From assembly GCA_015058015.1 (NCBI GenBank), contig SVDM01000007.1, forward strand, positions 1-64,000: a DNA stretch of 64,000 nt, written 5' to 3'. How positions within the stretch are numbered: position 1 is the first letter of the stretch; every line of letters starts with the position of its first letter. Shown here piece after piece: positions 1 to 6,725 of this stretch. A model generated the notes under the pieces. The model had not been told where the DNA came from, ran no database searches, and was given only the letters and a program-made list of their open reading frames with translations. The DNA comes from Lachnospiraceae bacterium. Its GTDB lineage: Bacteria > Bacillota > Clostridia > Lachnospirales > Lachnospiraceae. Position numbers and translations under genes: made by a program.

Positions 1-27
1 ACGGAGTTGTATAAATATAAAAACTTA

Positions 28-69
28 GTAACAAAACATATATTACGAGTAACAAAACATATATTACGA
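28..69. repeat. Two tandem copies of a 21-bp repeat
   Basis: The unit gtaacaaaacatatattacg plus one A occurs at 28-48 and again, identical, at 49-69, directly before the ribosome binding site of the VOC gene. Because 21 is a multiple of three the copies stay in frame with that gene, which creates an apparent N-terminal extension. I read it as a recent slippage duplication in the 5' untranslated region. Confidence 0.9.
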
Positions 70-81
70 GGGGGCTTTGAT

Positions 82-456
82 ATGAGAATTACTACTTTTA
101 ATCCCTTGATAGTATCCCGGGATGCGGAGGAGATTATTTCCCTATTTGAAGAACTGGGGTTTGAGAAGAAGCACACTCCCACGGTGGATCGAGGAGACAC
201 GAAAGTTGTGCGTACCCGAATGAAGGATGCCAATGGCTTTCATATTGATATTTCAAAGGTGGAATCAGCACCCCGTGATATGACTGCCATCAGAATGAAT
301 GTGGACAATTTCAAAGAGGCTTACGACCTGCTGACTGCCCATGGTTTCAAGAAAGCGCCGGGTATCGAAGAAGTGAATCTGGAGACAGCCAAAGCACTGC
401 TCATGGTTTCTCCTTCAGGTTTTGCTATTGAGATTATTGAACATATCAAGAAATGA
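82..456 (+). CDS. VOC-superfamily (glyoxalase/bleomycin-resistance fold) protein
   Basis: This encodes 124 residues if translation starts at ATG 82, which follows a GAGGGGG ribosome binding site. An in-frame ATG at 7 would add residues encoded by the 21-bp tandem repeat and is less likely. The N-terminus (FNPLIVSRDAEEIISLFEELGF) and the end (LLMVSPSGFAIEIIEHIKK) are typical of a single VOC domain with paired beta-alpha-beta-beta-beta modules. Substrate cannot be inferred: members range from lyases to antibiotic-binding proteins, and metal ligands are not obvious here. The next gene on the same strand starts 65 bp downstream and could be cotranscribed. The promoter probably lies outside the window. 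Confidence 0.75.
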   Translation: MRITTFNPLIVSRDAEEIISLFEELGFEKKHTPTVDRGDTKVVRTRMKDANGFHIDISKVESAPRDMTAIRMNVDNFKEAYDLLTAHGFKKAPGIEEVNLETAKALLMVSPSGFAIEIIEHIKK

Positions 457-521
457 CGGCACCGGGACCATTAACATAGGTAGCAAGGGCTAGAAGAGTG
501 TTCTTGGAGGAGAAGAGAGAA

Positions 522-1817
522 ATGAAATATGCATTAGTAAATGGAATAATCCTTGATGGTACCAAGGAGATGAAGCCGGTCAGTGGTAAAGCCGTGCTGA
601 CTGAGGGCGAACGAATTGTGGATATAGTGCCTGATACAGAGCCGGTCCCCGGCTACGAAGTAATAGATTTGAAGGGGGCTTATCTTCTTCCGGGGCTTAT
701 TGACCTTCACGTTCATCTTGCTTTGGATGGAAAACCGCCTAAGCCCAAGAAGAATAGTAAGCCGGTTGACTATGAAAAACTCTATAAGCTTCTTACCGGC
801 AATCCCGTAATCAGAGGGGTTGTCAAAAGGAGAGTTGCGTCATTTGCCAAAACAGAAGTTATGAGCGGAGTTACCACCATCAGAACTGTTGGAGGTGCCC
901 TTGATTTTGATGCACAGGTTCGTGACCTGATTAAGGAAGGGAAACTTGTGGGCCCGCGTATTATAGCATCCAACACAGGAATCTCGGTTCCCGGCGGACA
1001 TTTCGCCGGTTCTATTGCTACAGCCGTTAGCTCCCCTGAGGAAGCAAGGGAACTGGTCAGAAAGATATCCGGAACAAAGCCGGACCTCATTAAGCTTATG
1101 ATTACCGGAGGCGTTATGGATTCCGATGCCAAAGGAATGCCGGGCGTTCTGAAGATGTCTCCGGAGATTGTGAAGGCTGCCTGTGATGAGGCCCACAGTC
1201 TTGGATACAAAGTGGCTGCCCATGTTGAAAGTTCTGAGGGTGTTAAAGTCGCTTTGGAGAATGGGGTGGATAGCGTTGAACACGGTGCAATATTATCGGA
1301 CGAGATGATACAACTCTTCAAGGAGAGAAAAGCTGTTGATATATGCACTTTGTCCCCCGCAATCCCCTATGCCGAATTTCCTCTTGAAGAAAGTGGCGCT
1401 CCTCAGGTTGCCAAAGATAACGGCCGTGTAGTCTTGGACGGAATCATTTCCTGTGCAAAGACATGTATAGAAAACGATATCCCGGTAGGACTCGGTAGCG
1501 ACGTAAGCTGTCCCTTCGTAGTCCATTACAACTTCTGGAGAGAACTGTGCTACTTTAACACTTATATTGGCAGATCCACAAGCGAGACCCTTTACAGGGC
1601 TACCTTGGGAAATGCAGGTATAGCCGGAATAGCCGATGAAACCGGTAGCATTGAAGTAGGCAAAAGTGCTGATATGATTGTTGTAAAGAAGAATCCCCTT
1701 GAGGATCTTTCAGTCCTTAGAAATGTATCTATGGTTATAGCAAGGGGTAATCTGATTCGTAAGCCAAAGCACAAAACCATAATAGAAGTCGATGAAGTAT
1801 TAGACCGTCATATGTAA
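522..1817 (+). CDS. Metal-dependent amidohydrolase (imidazolonepropionase/prolidase-like)
   Basis: A 431-residue amidohydrolase-superfamily enzyme. The family hydrolyses amide or ring C-N bonds with a one- or two-metal centre in a TIM barrel. Visible ligands, numbered from ATG 522, are HVH (His63, His65), Lys191 in DLIKLMITGG (the usual carbamylated lysine), His234 in VAAHVES, His254 in SVEHGA and Asp327 in GLGSDVS. The C-terminus returns to the small beta-sandwich domain (IEVGKSADMIVV). ATG 522 is preferred over GTG 498 because GGAGG at 507-511 is correctly spaced for it. Relatives include Xaa-Pro dipeptidases and imidazolonepropionase-like proteins, but no hut genes are nearby, so the substrate is unknown. 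Cytoplasmic; no signal peptide. Confidence 0.85.
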   Translation: MKYALVNGIILDGTKEMKPVSGKAVLTEGERIVDIVPDTEPVPGYEVIDLKGAYLLPGLIDLHVHLALDGKPPKPKKNSKPVDYEKLYKLLTGNPVIRGVVKRRVASFAKTEVMSGVTTIRTVGGALDFDAQVRDLIKEGKLVGPRIIASNTGISVPGGHFAGSIATAVSSPEEARELVRKISGTKPDLIKLMITGGVMDSDAKGMPGVLKMSPEIVKAACDEAHSLGYKVAAHVESSEGVKVALENGVDSVEHGAILSDEMIQLFKERKAVDICTLSPAIPYAEFPLEESGAPQVAKDNGRVVLDGIISCAKTCIENDIPVGLGSDVSCPFVVHYNFWRELCYFNTYIGRSTSETLYRATLGNAGIAGIADETGSIEVGKSADMIVVKKNPLEDLSVLRNVSMVIARGNLIRKPKHKTIIEVDEVLDRHM

Positions 1818-1861
1818 TAAATATAACGCTTCCCTTTCTAAATAATTTTTTTCAAAAAAGT

Positions 1862-2034
1862 AAAACCAAAATAGAATCTTCTTCGACTTAATAGTTGTAA
1901 AGGAAAAAAACAATTTATAAAATACTAGTAAAAAGGAGATTTTTAATATGAAAAAGATAATAGTATCAATCGTTGCAGTAGCAGTTATGGCATTAGCCGC
2001 AGGTTGCGGAAACAGCGGCCAGACACAAAGCCAG
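1862..2034 (+). repeat. Duplicated upstream region plus signal-peptide DNA, copy 1 (copy 2 at 3246-3417)
   Basis: The untranslated region and first 87 coding bases of the first lipoprotein gene recur in front of the second. Within the coding part 85 of 87 bases match; the upstream part shares blocks such as cttcgacttaatag, tgtaa and actagtaaaa-ggaga with small indels. A possible promoter in this copy is TTGTAA, 17 bp, TAAAAT, but its -35 and spacing are not kept in copy 2. Confidence 0.85.
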
Positions 2035-2472
2035 TCCACCACGGCTAAATCAAGTGCAGCTCAAAGCCAAACCGCGGATGCAGCTAAGTCAAGTGCAGTT
2101 CAAAGCCAAACCACCAACGCAGCCAAAAGAACCAGTCCGGATAACGCAGAAGTGGCTACCTTTTCCGATTTCACAGCCGGAAGTTTTACATTTTCCAATA
2201 TATCTATAAAATACGGTGGTACGGTAATAAGCACATACACTTTTACCATGACTTATAACGGCCCCGGCGAGATATATGTTAACAGGGTTGAGTTTAATAA
2301 TTATACTCAGTCTGATGTTTCTACCGTTATGGGGGTAGACATAAAGAAGACATTAGTGTCCGGTAAGAGTGTAGAGGTTAGTTTTGATAGCAGCGGAGAT
2401 TACAGAATCACAAATAAAATTGAATTTAAGGGTGTAAATAGTGATCCCAAAAAAGAATGCGTTATTGTTTAG
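1948..2472 (+). CDS. Secreted lipoprotein with Ser/Thr/Gln-rich linker, paralogue 1
   Basis: 174 residues. The N-terminus is a lipoprotein signal peptide: MKK, a hydrophobic core, then the lipobox LAAGC with Cys21 as the lipidated residue. Residues 22-65 form a low-complexity linker with repeats of AKSSAxQSQT, typical of a tether crossing the cell wall. The remaining ~110 residues look like a compact beta-rich domain (FTAGSFTFSNISIKYGG). A paralogue with almost the same signal peptide lies at 3331-3888 and matches around FSNI.I.Y and MTYNG.GEI.V. I recognise no named family. An AAGGAG-type ribosome binding site precedes the ATG, and a clear intrinsic terminator follows. Confidence 0.8.
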   Translation: MKKIIVSIVAVAVMALAAGCGNSGQTQSQSTTAKSSAAQSQTADAAKSSAVQSQTTNAAKRTSPDNAEVATFSDFTAGSFTFSNISIKYGGTVISTYTFTMTYNGPGEIYVNRVEFNNYTQSDVSTVMGVDIKKTLVSGKSVEVSFDSSGDYRITNKIEFKGVNSDPKKECVIV

Positions 2473-2494
2473 TAAATAGGTTTATCCGTGCAAA

Positions 2495-2534
2495 ACAGGC
2501 AGTTATCTGTGTAGATGCTGCCTGTATTTTTTTT
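2495..2534 (+). terminator. Intrinsic terminator after lipoprotein paralogue 1
   Basis: An 8-bp perfect stem (acaggcag at 2495-2502, ctgcctgt at 2518-2525) is followed by A and eight T on the plus strand. This ends the first lipoprotein transcript and separates it from the membrane-protein gene. Confidence 0.9.
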
Positions 2535-2582
2535 AGGGATAATATATACGATAGAAAGTTTATGTGAAAGGAAGTAATATAT

Positions 2583-3239
2583 ATGATGGCTACAGCCAGA
2601 TTAGTATTAGGTATAATCGGAATCGTGGGAGGAGTTATGTGTGCCATTGCAGACCTGCTGCTTGATATAAAGGGGCCTGATAATGTCAAGCTGGGAAAGA
2701 TGGGTGTAATCGACAGTGCCTGGGCGCACATGTCCCATATGAGATTTGTGATGTCGGGAATACTGGCAATGTTTGCGGTTCCCATGTATTCATGCGGCTT
2801 TATTGCACTGATGCAACCCCAGGGGGATTATGCCGTCAGCGGCATGATACTTAGGATCATCTTCTTGTGCGGAGCCATGGGAGGATTTATGATTCATATT
2901 TTTCTATGCCTGCAACCAACAATCTACCAAAAGATAATTAAAAGACAAGACGAAGAGTTGGCGGAAGACGTGATAAATTCCATATTCAAGCAGATATACG
3001 TTCCCTTCTTCACCCTGTATTCCATGCTTGTTATCATTCCATCCATAGCAGTAATAGTCTTTATTATAAAGGGAGTGCTACCCCTGCCCCTGTGGTGTGT
3101 TCTTCTTAACCCGGCAGTATTTCAAATAATCGGCTTGCTTCTTAGAGCAACGAAACTTAAGATTTTTATAGATGCACCAAGCTGCTGCGCCGCAAGCCTG
3201 GGACTGGCAGCTTATGGAGTGTTGGCGCTGATGATATAA
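2583..3239 (+). CDS. Multi-pass membrane protein resembling DUF6796
   Basis: 218 residues with about six hydrophobic segments, near residues 5-27, 55-78, 88-112, 140-165, 168-188 and 195-217. The motif DLLLDIKGPDNVKLGKMG after the first helix, followed by DSAWAHMSHMRF, is what I associate with the DUF6796 family of Firmicutes membrane proteins; this is from memory and not checked. No catalytic motif is evident. The start ATG 2583 follows AAAGGAAG; a second ATG is the next codon. It sits between two paralogous lipoproteins with its own spacing, so it may have been caught up in their duplication. Confidence 0.65.
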   Translation: MMATARLVLGIIGIVGGVMCAIADLLLDIKGPDNVKLGKMGVIDSAWAHMSHMRFVMSGILAMFAVPMYSCGFIALMQPQGDYAVSGMILRIIFLCGAMGGFMIHIFLCLQPTIYQKIIKRQDEELAEDVINSIFKQIYVPFFTLYSMLVIIPSIAVIVFIIKGVLPLPLWCVLLNPAVFQIIGLLLRATKLKIFIDAPSCCAASLGLAAYGVLALMI

Positions 3240-3245
3240 AAAATC

Positions 3246-3417
3246 AAAACCAAAACGAAATATCCTTCGACTTAATAGATGTAATGGATAAAAACAAACT
3301 AAAATCTACTAGTAAAAGGAGATTATTAATATGAAAAAGATAATTATATCAATCGTTGCAGTAGCAGTTATGGCATTAGCCGCAGGTTGCGGAAACAGCG
3401 GCCAGACACAAAGCCAG
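3246..3417 (+). repeat. Duplicated upstream region plus signal-peptide DNA, copy 2
   Basis: Second copy of the block at 1862-2034. The coding portion is nearly identical (two differences in 87 bases), while the mature proteins have clearly diverged, so the shared part looks young or homogenised by recombination. Confidence 0.85.
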
Positions 3418-3888
3418 ACCACAGCTAAGTCAAGTACAGTTCAAAGTAAGAGTAGCACAGCTAAGTCAAGTGGGTCTCAAAGCAAAAGTAGTACGTCTAC
3501 GTCAAATGTGGCTCTAAGGCAGACTACTATGGCTAAGTCAAGTGGGTCTCAGGAATCAAGCGATCTCGAAGTGTATAGAAAATCCAGGGGTGAGTCCCCA
3601 ATGGTGTCCACCTATTCCGACTTCGCGAGCGGGGATTTTTCATTTTCCAATATAAAAATAGATTACGATTGGGAAAGCACTGTCACTATGACTATGACTT
3701 ATAACGGAACCGGCGAGATAAATGTTGAGAATGTTACGTTTAAATTTTCTGATGAGTATGGAACTATTTTCGACCAAGGAAGGGATATAAAAAAGACATT
3801 TGTCTCCGGTAAGGGTTTAGAGATTTCCTTTGAAGCCGACGTTAATCTTACCGGCGCGGAGAAAATAGAATTTGTACGTGTGAAATAA
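3331..3888 (+). CDS. Secreted lipoprotein with Ser-rich linker, paralogue 2
   Basis: 185 residues. It has the same lipoprotein signal peptide and LAAGC lipobox as the protein at 1948, then a linker of roughly 70 residues made of SKSS/AKSSGSQ-type repeats, longer than in paralogue 1. The C-terminal domain (FASGDFSFSNIKIDY, MTYNGTGEINVENVTF) aligns with paralogue 1 but is divergent. The linker difference suggests expansion of short repeats. Function is unknown; a surface-exposed, membrane-anchored role is inferred only from the signal and linker. The nearest terminator is the hairpin at 3980-4021, inside a larger inverted repeat. Confidence 0.8.
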   Translation: MKKIIISIVAVAVMALAAGCGNSGQTQSQTTAKSSTVQSKSSTAKSSGSQSKSSTSTSNVALRQTTMAKSSGSQESSDLEVYRKSRGESPMVSTYSDFASGDFSFSNIKIDYDWESTVTMTMTYNGTGEINVENVTFKFSDEYGTIFDQGRDIKKTFVSGKGLEISFEADVNLTGAEKIEFVRVK

Positions 3889-3900
3889 TAGATAAGTCAC

Positions 3901-4055
3901 GCTTCCGCGGTGGCAATGAGCCCCGCGTGATTCGCCGACCTTCGGTCTTGCTCATCGCGGGCTTCGCCCTATAAAATCATAAAAGGACAGAATTACAAGC
4001 AAGCTTGTATTCTGTCCTTTTCCGATTTTGCATGGCTCATTGCCATCGCGGAAGC
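3901..4055. repeat. 22-bp inverted repeat enclosing a loop element and a terminator
   Basis: The arm at 3901-3922 (gcttccgcggtggcaatgag and two more C) is matched in reverse complement at 4034-4055 with one mismatch. The right arm begins at the last two bases of tRNA-Thr. Between the arms lie a GC-rich hairpin (CCGCG...CGCGG, about 3923-3960, with internal GACC-TTC-GGTC) and the terminator at 3980-4021. The same layout occurs beside rpsI at 33476-33633. Confidence 0.85.
3980..4021. terminator. Bidirectional intrinsic terminator
   Basis: Near-perfect palindrome: aaaaggacagaat...attctgtcctttt with an inner tacaagc/gcttgta stem and one bulge. A runs on the left and T runs on the right let it serve both the plus-strand lipoprotein gene and the minus-strand tRNA-Thr transcript. 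Confidence 0.9.
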
Positions 4056-4125
4056 TGATGACGGGACTCGGACCCGTGACCTCCTCACTACCAATGAGGT
4101 GCGCTACCACCTGTGCCACATCAGC
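4053..4125 (-). tRNA. tRNA-Thr (anticodon GGT)
   Basis: A full cloverleaf reads on the minus strand: 7-bp acceptor GCTGATG/CATCAGC, anticodon stem CCTCA/TGAGG with loop TTGGTAG (anticodon GGT, reading ACC and ACT), and T stem ACGGG/CCCGT. The discriminator base is U and CCA is not encoded. Two oddities are visible: an A-C mismatch in the D stem (GCAC/GCGC), and a T loop TCCGAGT with C where U55 is normally found. It has its own consensus promoter and terminator. Confidence 0.93.
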
Positions 4126-4145
4126 ATACGTGTCATACGACCTAT

Positions 4146-4174
4146 AATATAACTTAATATAGTCACATTGTCAA
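4146..4174 (-). promoter_or_regulatory. Sigma-A promoter of tRNA-Thr
   Basis: Minus strand: TTGACA (4169-4174), 17-bp spacer, TATATT (4146-4151). The -35 box overlaps the stop codon of the upstream permease gene, so the tRNA has a dedicated promoter although it lies just downstream of that gene. Confidence 0.85.
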
Positions 4175-5559
4175 TCAGTTTTTCTTTTCCTGCCGCCGCC
4201 ACCCAGAAGATTTACAATTACACCGAATATCAGGGCAGTGGCAATCTCAGTTATAGTCACGGCGCCGAACTTTAGAGTCATGCCGCCGATTCCCACAACC
4301 AGGATTGTTGATATTACAAATATATTTCTGTTGTCTTCAAGGTCAATGTGCTGTATCATCCTAAGTCCCGACACGGCAATAAAACCGTAAAGCACTACGC
4401 ATAAGCCACCCATTACGCAATCGGGAATGGAATTAACAAATGCCACGAAGGGTGTTACAAAGGACAGGAGCATACACCCTATTGCTGCGTAGAATGTTGT
4501 AATTGTTGCAGCATTTCCTGTAAGGGCCACGCAGGCTATGGACTCTCCGTAAGTTGTATTGGGGCATCCTCCGAAGAAAGACCCCACAATGGAACCAAGT
4601 CCGTCTCCAAGCAATGTCTTCTCCAAGCCCGGATCAGTAATCAAATCCTTGTTTATAATGGATGAGAGATTCTTGTGGTCGGCAACATGCTCTGCGAATC
4701 CCACAAAAGCAACCGGTACGTAAGCTGTAAGTATTGTGACCACATAGGTGGGGGATATCTCACTTATACCCTGAAAGGCTTTTATGAAGATAAAATCAGG
4801 CACACTAATAAAAGACCGAAAACTGACAAGGCCATTCGGCAGTATGGCATCTGACAAGATACCAAAGTCAATAATCTTTATGGCATCAATCCCTGCAGCA
4901 TAGCCAATTCCCGTAATTATTGCTGAGAAGAGATATCCGCCCAGTATTCCCACAAGGAAGGGAATAAGCTTCAAAGTTCTGCTGCCATACACGGAACAAA
5001 GTATGGTAATTACCATGGTGACTACACCACAAAGAATTGCTATATTCTCACCGGCTAAGGGGACCAAATCTCCCGCCTCTGAAAGCCCCAGTACGCTACC
5101 GCTTCTCATCTTGGATACTGCATTTCCCGCCAGACAAAGTCCTATAACCGATACTGTGGGGCCGATAACCACCGGCGGCATTATCCTGTCTATCCAGTCT
5201 ACACCTATCTTTCTTACGACTACCGCGAGAACAACATACACAAGTCCGGCAAAGACTGCCCCAATTAGCACTCCTAAAAGTCCCAGCGTCATTGAGATTC
5301 CTCCGGAGAAGGCTGCGGTCATTGCCCCTAGGAATGAAAAGGACGAACCAAGGAACACCGGGCTCTTTCCCTTAGTCATAATCTGATATATGATTGTTCC
5401 TGCGCCGGCGCCGAACATTGCCGCAGCAGGAGTAAGTCCATGACCTACTATCATAGGTACGGCTATGGTTGCCGCAAGAATGGCAAGCATCTGTTGTAAT
5501 GCAAGTGTTATCCGGCTACTCATCCGGGGTTTATCTGTAATGTCATATTGTAATTTCAT
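4171..5559 (-). CDS. Uracil/xanthine-type nucleobase permease (NCS2 family)
   Basis: 462 residues with about 12-14 membrane segments. The family couples uptake of uracil or purine bases to protons at the cytoplasmic membrane. Characteristic stretches are LALQQMLAILAATIAVP near the N-terminus, FLGSSFSFLGAM, and PPVVIGPTVSVIGL; the QH/NTTYGES region (CPNTTYGESIACV) after the eighth helix is the NCS2 substrate signature. The UraA/PyrP-like N-terminus favours uracil. GGAG lies a suitable distance before ATG. It is 49 bp downstream of the chromate transporter pair on the same strand, so it may be read through from the glycogen operon. No pyrimidine biosynthesis gene is adjacent. Confidence 0.88.
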   Translation of the reverse strand: MKLQYDITDKPRMSSRITLALQQMLAILAATIAVPMIVGHGLTPAAAMFGAGAGTIIYQIMTKGKSPVFLGSSFSFLGAMTAAFSGGISMTLGLLGVLIGAVFAGLVYVVLAVVVRKIGVDWIDRIMPPVVIGPTVSVIGLCLAGNAVSKMRSGSVLGLSEAGDLVPLAGENIAILCGVVTMVITILCSVYGSRTLKLIPFLVGILGGYLFSAIITGIGYAAGIDAIKIIDFGILSDAILPNGLVSFRSFISVPDFIFIKAFQGISEISPTYVVTILTAYVPVAFVGFAEHVADHKNLSSIINKDLITDPGLEKTLLGDGLGSIVGSFFGGCPNTTYGESIACVALTGNAATITTFYAAIGCMLLSFVTPFVAFVNSIPDCVMGGLCVVLYGFIAVSGLRMIQHIDLEDNRNIFVISTILVVGIGGMTLKFGAVTITEIATALIFGVIVNLLGGGGRKRKTD

Positions 5560-5608
5560 GTTCTACTCCAAATTATCAAATCATTTTCTGCGGATTGTCC
5601 GCAGCTTT

Positions 5609-6175
5609 CTATATCCACCCTGCATAGCCGCACACTATTCCCAGCACGGCAGATACCACAATAATCGCAATGGGATGAACCTTCTTTAGTTCCAATCCCC
5701 CTGCAATCACGAATATCACCACAGAGCATATCAAAGCAGGGCTGAGAGTAACCGCCTCCCCGCCGAAGATACTGTTTATAATAGCCATTATGGATGTAAA
5801 TATGGCGGTACCGATAAGGCCTACCACTGCAGGCTTTATCCCCGACATTATCCCCTTTATAACAAAGCTTTCTTTAAACTTAGTAAAGACCTTAGCCACA
5901 ATAAGGATAACGATAAAGGAAGGCAGCACCACTCCAAGGGTGGCAACCACAGCTCCCGGGACTCCTCCCACCTTGGTGCCTACGAAGGTAGCCGCATTAA
6001 TTGCCAAAGGTCCCGGAGTGCTCTCACTGAGGGCCACATAGTTAATTACCTCCGTCTGGGCCGCCCAGCCCTTGGCCAGCACCTCTGACTGAATAAGGGC
6101 TATCATGGCGTAGCCTCCCCCGAAGGTAAAGGCTCCTATCTTAAAAAATGTCAGGAAGAGATCAAGATAAATCAT
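5609..6175 (-). CDS. Chromate transporter (CHR) half-protein, second of pair
   Basis: 188 residues from ATG 6175, which follows AGGAGGGG; an upstream in-frame start at 6196 lies before this site and is less likely. It is one CHR domain (FKIGAFTFGGGYAMI, then SESTPGPLAINAATFVG) with about six membrane segments. Full-length ChrA proteins carry two such domains; here they are two overlapping genes, the short-chain form common in Firmicutes. The pair probably works as a heterodimer in the cytoplasmic membrane. Chromate efflux is the named activity of the family, but the physiological substrate of anaerobe versions is uncertain. Confidence 0.88.
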   Translation of the reverse strand: MIYLDLFLTFFKIGAFTFGGGYAMIALIQSEVLAKGWAAQTEVINYVALSESTPGPLAINAATFVGTKVGGVPGAVVATLGVVLPSFIVILIVAKVFTKFKESFVIKGIMSGIKPAVVGLIGTAIFTSIMAIINSIFGGEAVTLSPALICSVVIFVIAGGLELKKVHPIAIIVVSAVLGIVCGYAGWI

Positions 6176-6725
6176 GCTTACCCCTCCTTGACACAAGGGC
6201 GGAATATATAAGCCCCAGAATAGCGCATCCTATAATGGTAAGGAAAACATTTACCTTACATACGACCACCACCACAAAGGCTCCTGCCATAAGCAGATAG
6301 GCAAATATCCCCTTGGGACTTTTCTTATACATCTTATAAAGAGCCTGAAAGAGAATGGCAATTACTCCGGCTCTTATTCCGAAGAAAGCGTAATTAATTA
6401 CCCTTAAATCGTAATTCATGCTAAGAAGAGCCGAGATAATGGAGATAATCACAAAGGAAGGCAAGACCACTCCAAAGGTGGCAGCCAGGGCTCCCCAAAA
6501 ACCCGATACTCTATAGCCAATAAAAGTAGCGGCATTCACAGCAATGGGCCCCGGAGTGGACTCGGAGATGGATACAATATCCGATATCTCATCCTCATCC
6601 ACCCAGCGGTGCTTTTCACATGCCTCTTTTTGAATAAGAGGTATCATTGCCAGTCCGCCGCCAAATGTAAATGCACCTATCTTGAAAAAAGACAGGAATA
6701 AAGTGCATAAATTACTCATCCTCAT
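6162..6725 (-). CDS. Chromate transporter (CHR) half-protein, first of pair
   Basis: 187 residues from ATG 6725 (185 from ATG 6719). A single CHR domain with the signature FKIGAFTFGGGLAMIPLIQ, then VSISESTPGPIAVNAATFIG, and about six helices. It overlaps the 3' end of the upstream amylase gene and its own end overlaps the next half-transporter by 14 bp, which points to coupled translation and a fixed 1:1 partner. Its place at the end of a glycogen operon is unexplained. Confidence 0.86.
   Translation of the reverse strand: MRMSNLCTLFLSFFKIGAFTFGGGLAMIPLIQKEACEKHRWVDEDEISDIVSISESTPGPIAVNAATFIGYRVSGFWGALAATFGVVLPSFVIISIISALLSMNYDLRVINYAFFGIRAGVIAILFQALYKMYKKSPKGIFAYLLMAGAFVVVVVCKVNVFLTIIGCAILGLIYSALVSRRGKHDLS

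Noticed and set aside
782-1348. Long minus-strand ORF opposite the amidohydrolase
   Set aside because: It lies fully inside a well-supported gene and its sequence has no domain-like pattern; a frame shadow.
4053-4125. tRNA-Thr as an integration site
   Set aside because: No partial tRNA copy, integrase or phage gene is nearby; the flanking inverted repeat is terminator-associated.
5003-5386. 127-codon plus-strand ORF opposite the nucleobase permease
   Set aside because: Composition is the antisense of a membrane protein, with no ribosome binding site; a shadow.
5580-5605. Terminator (ctgcgga/tccgcag) between the chromate transporter and permease
   Set aside because: The hairpin is followed by A rather than T in the direction of transcription.
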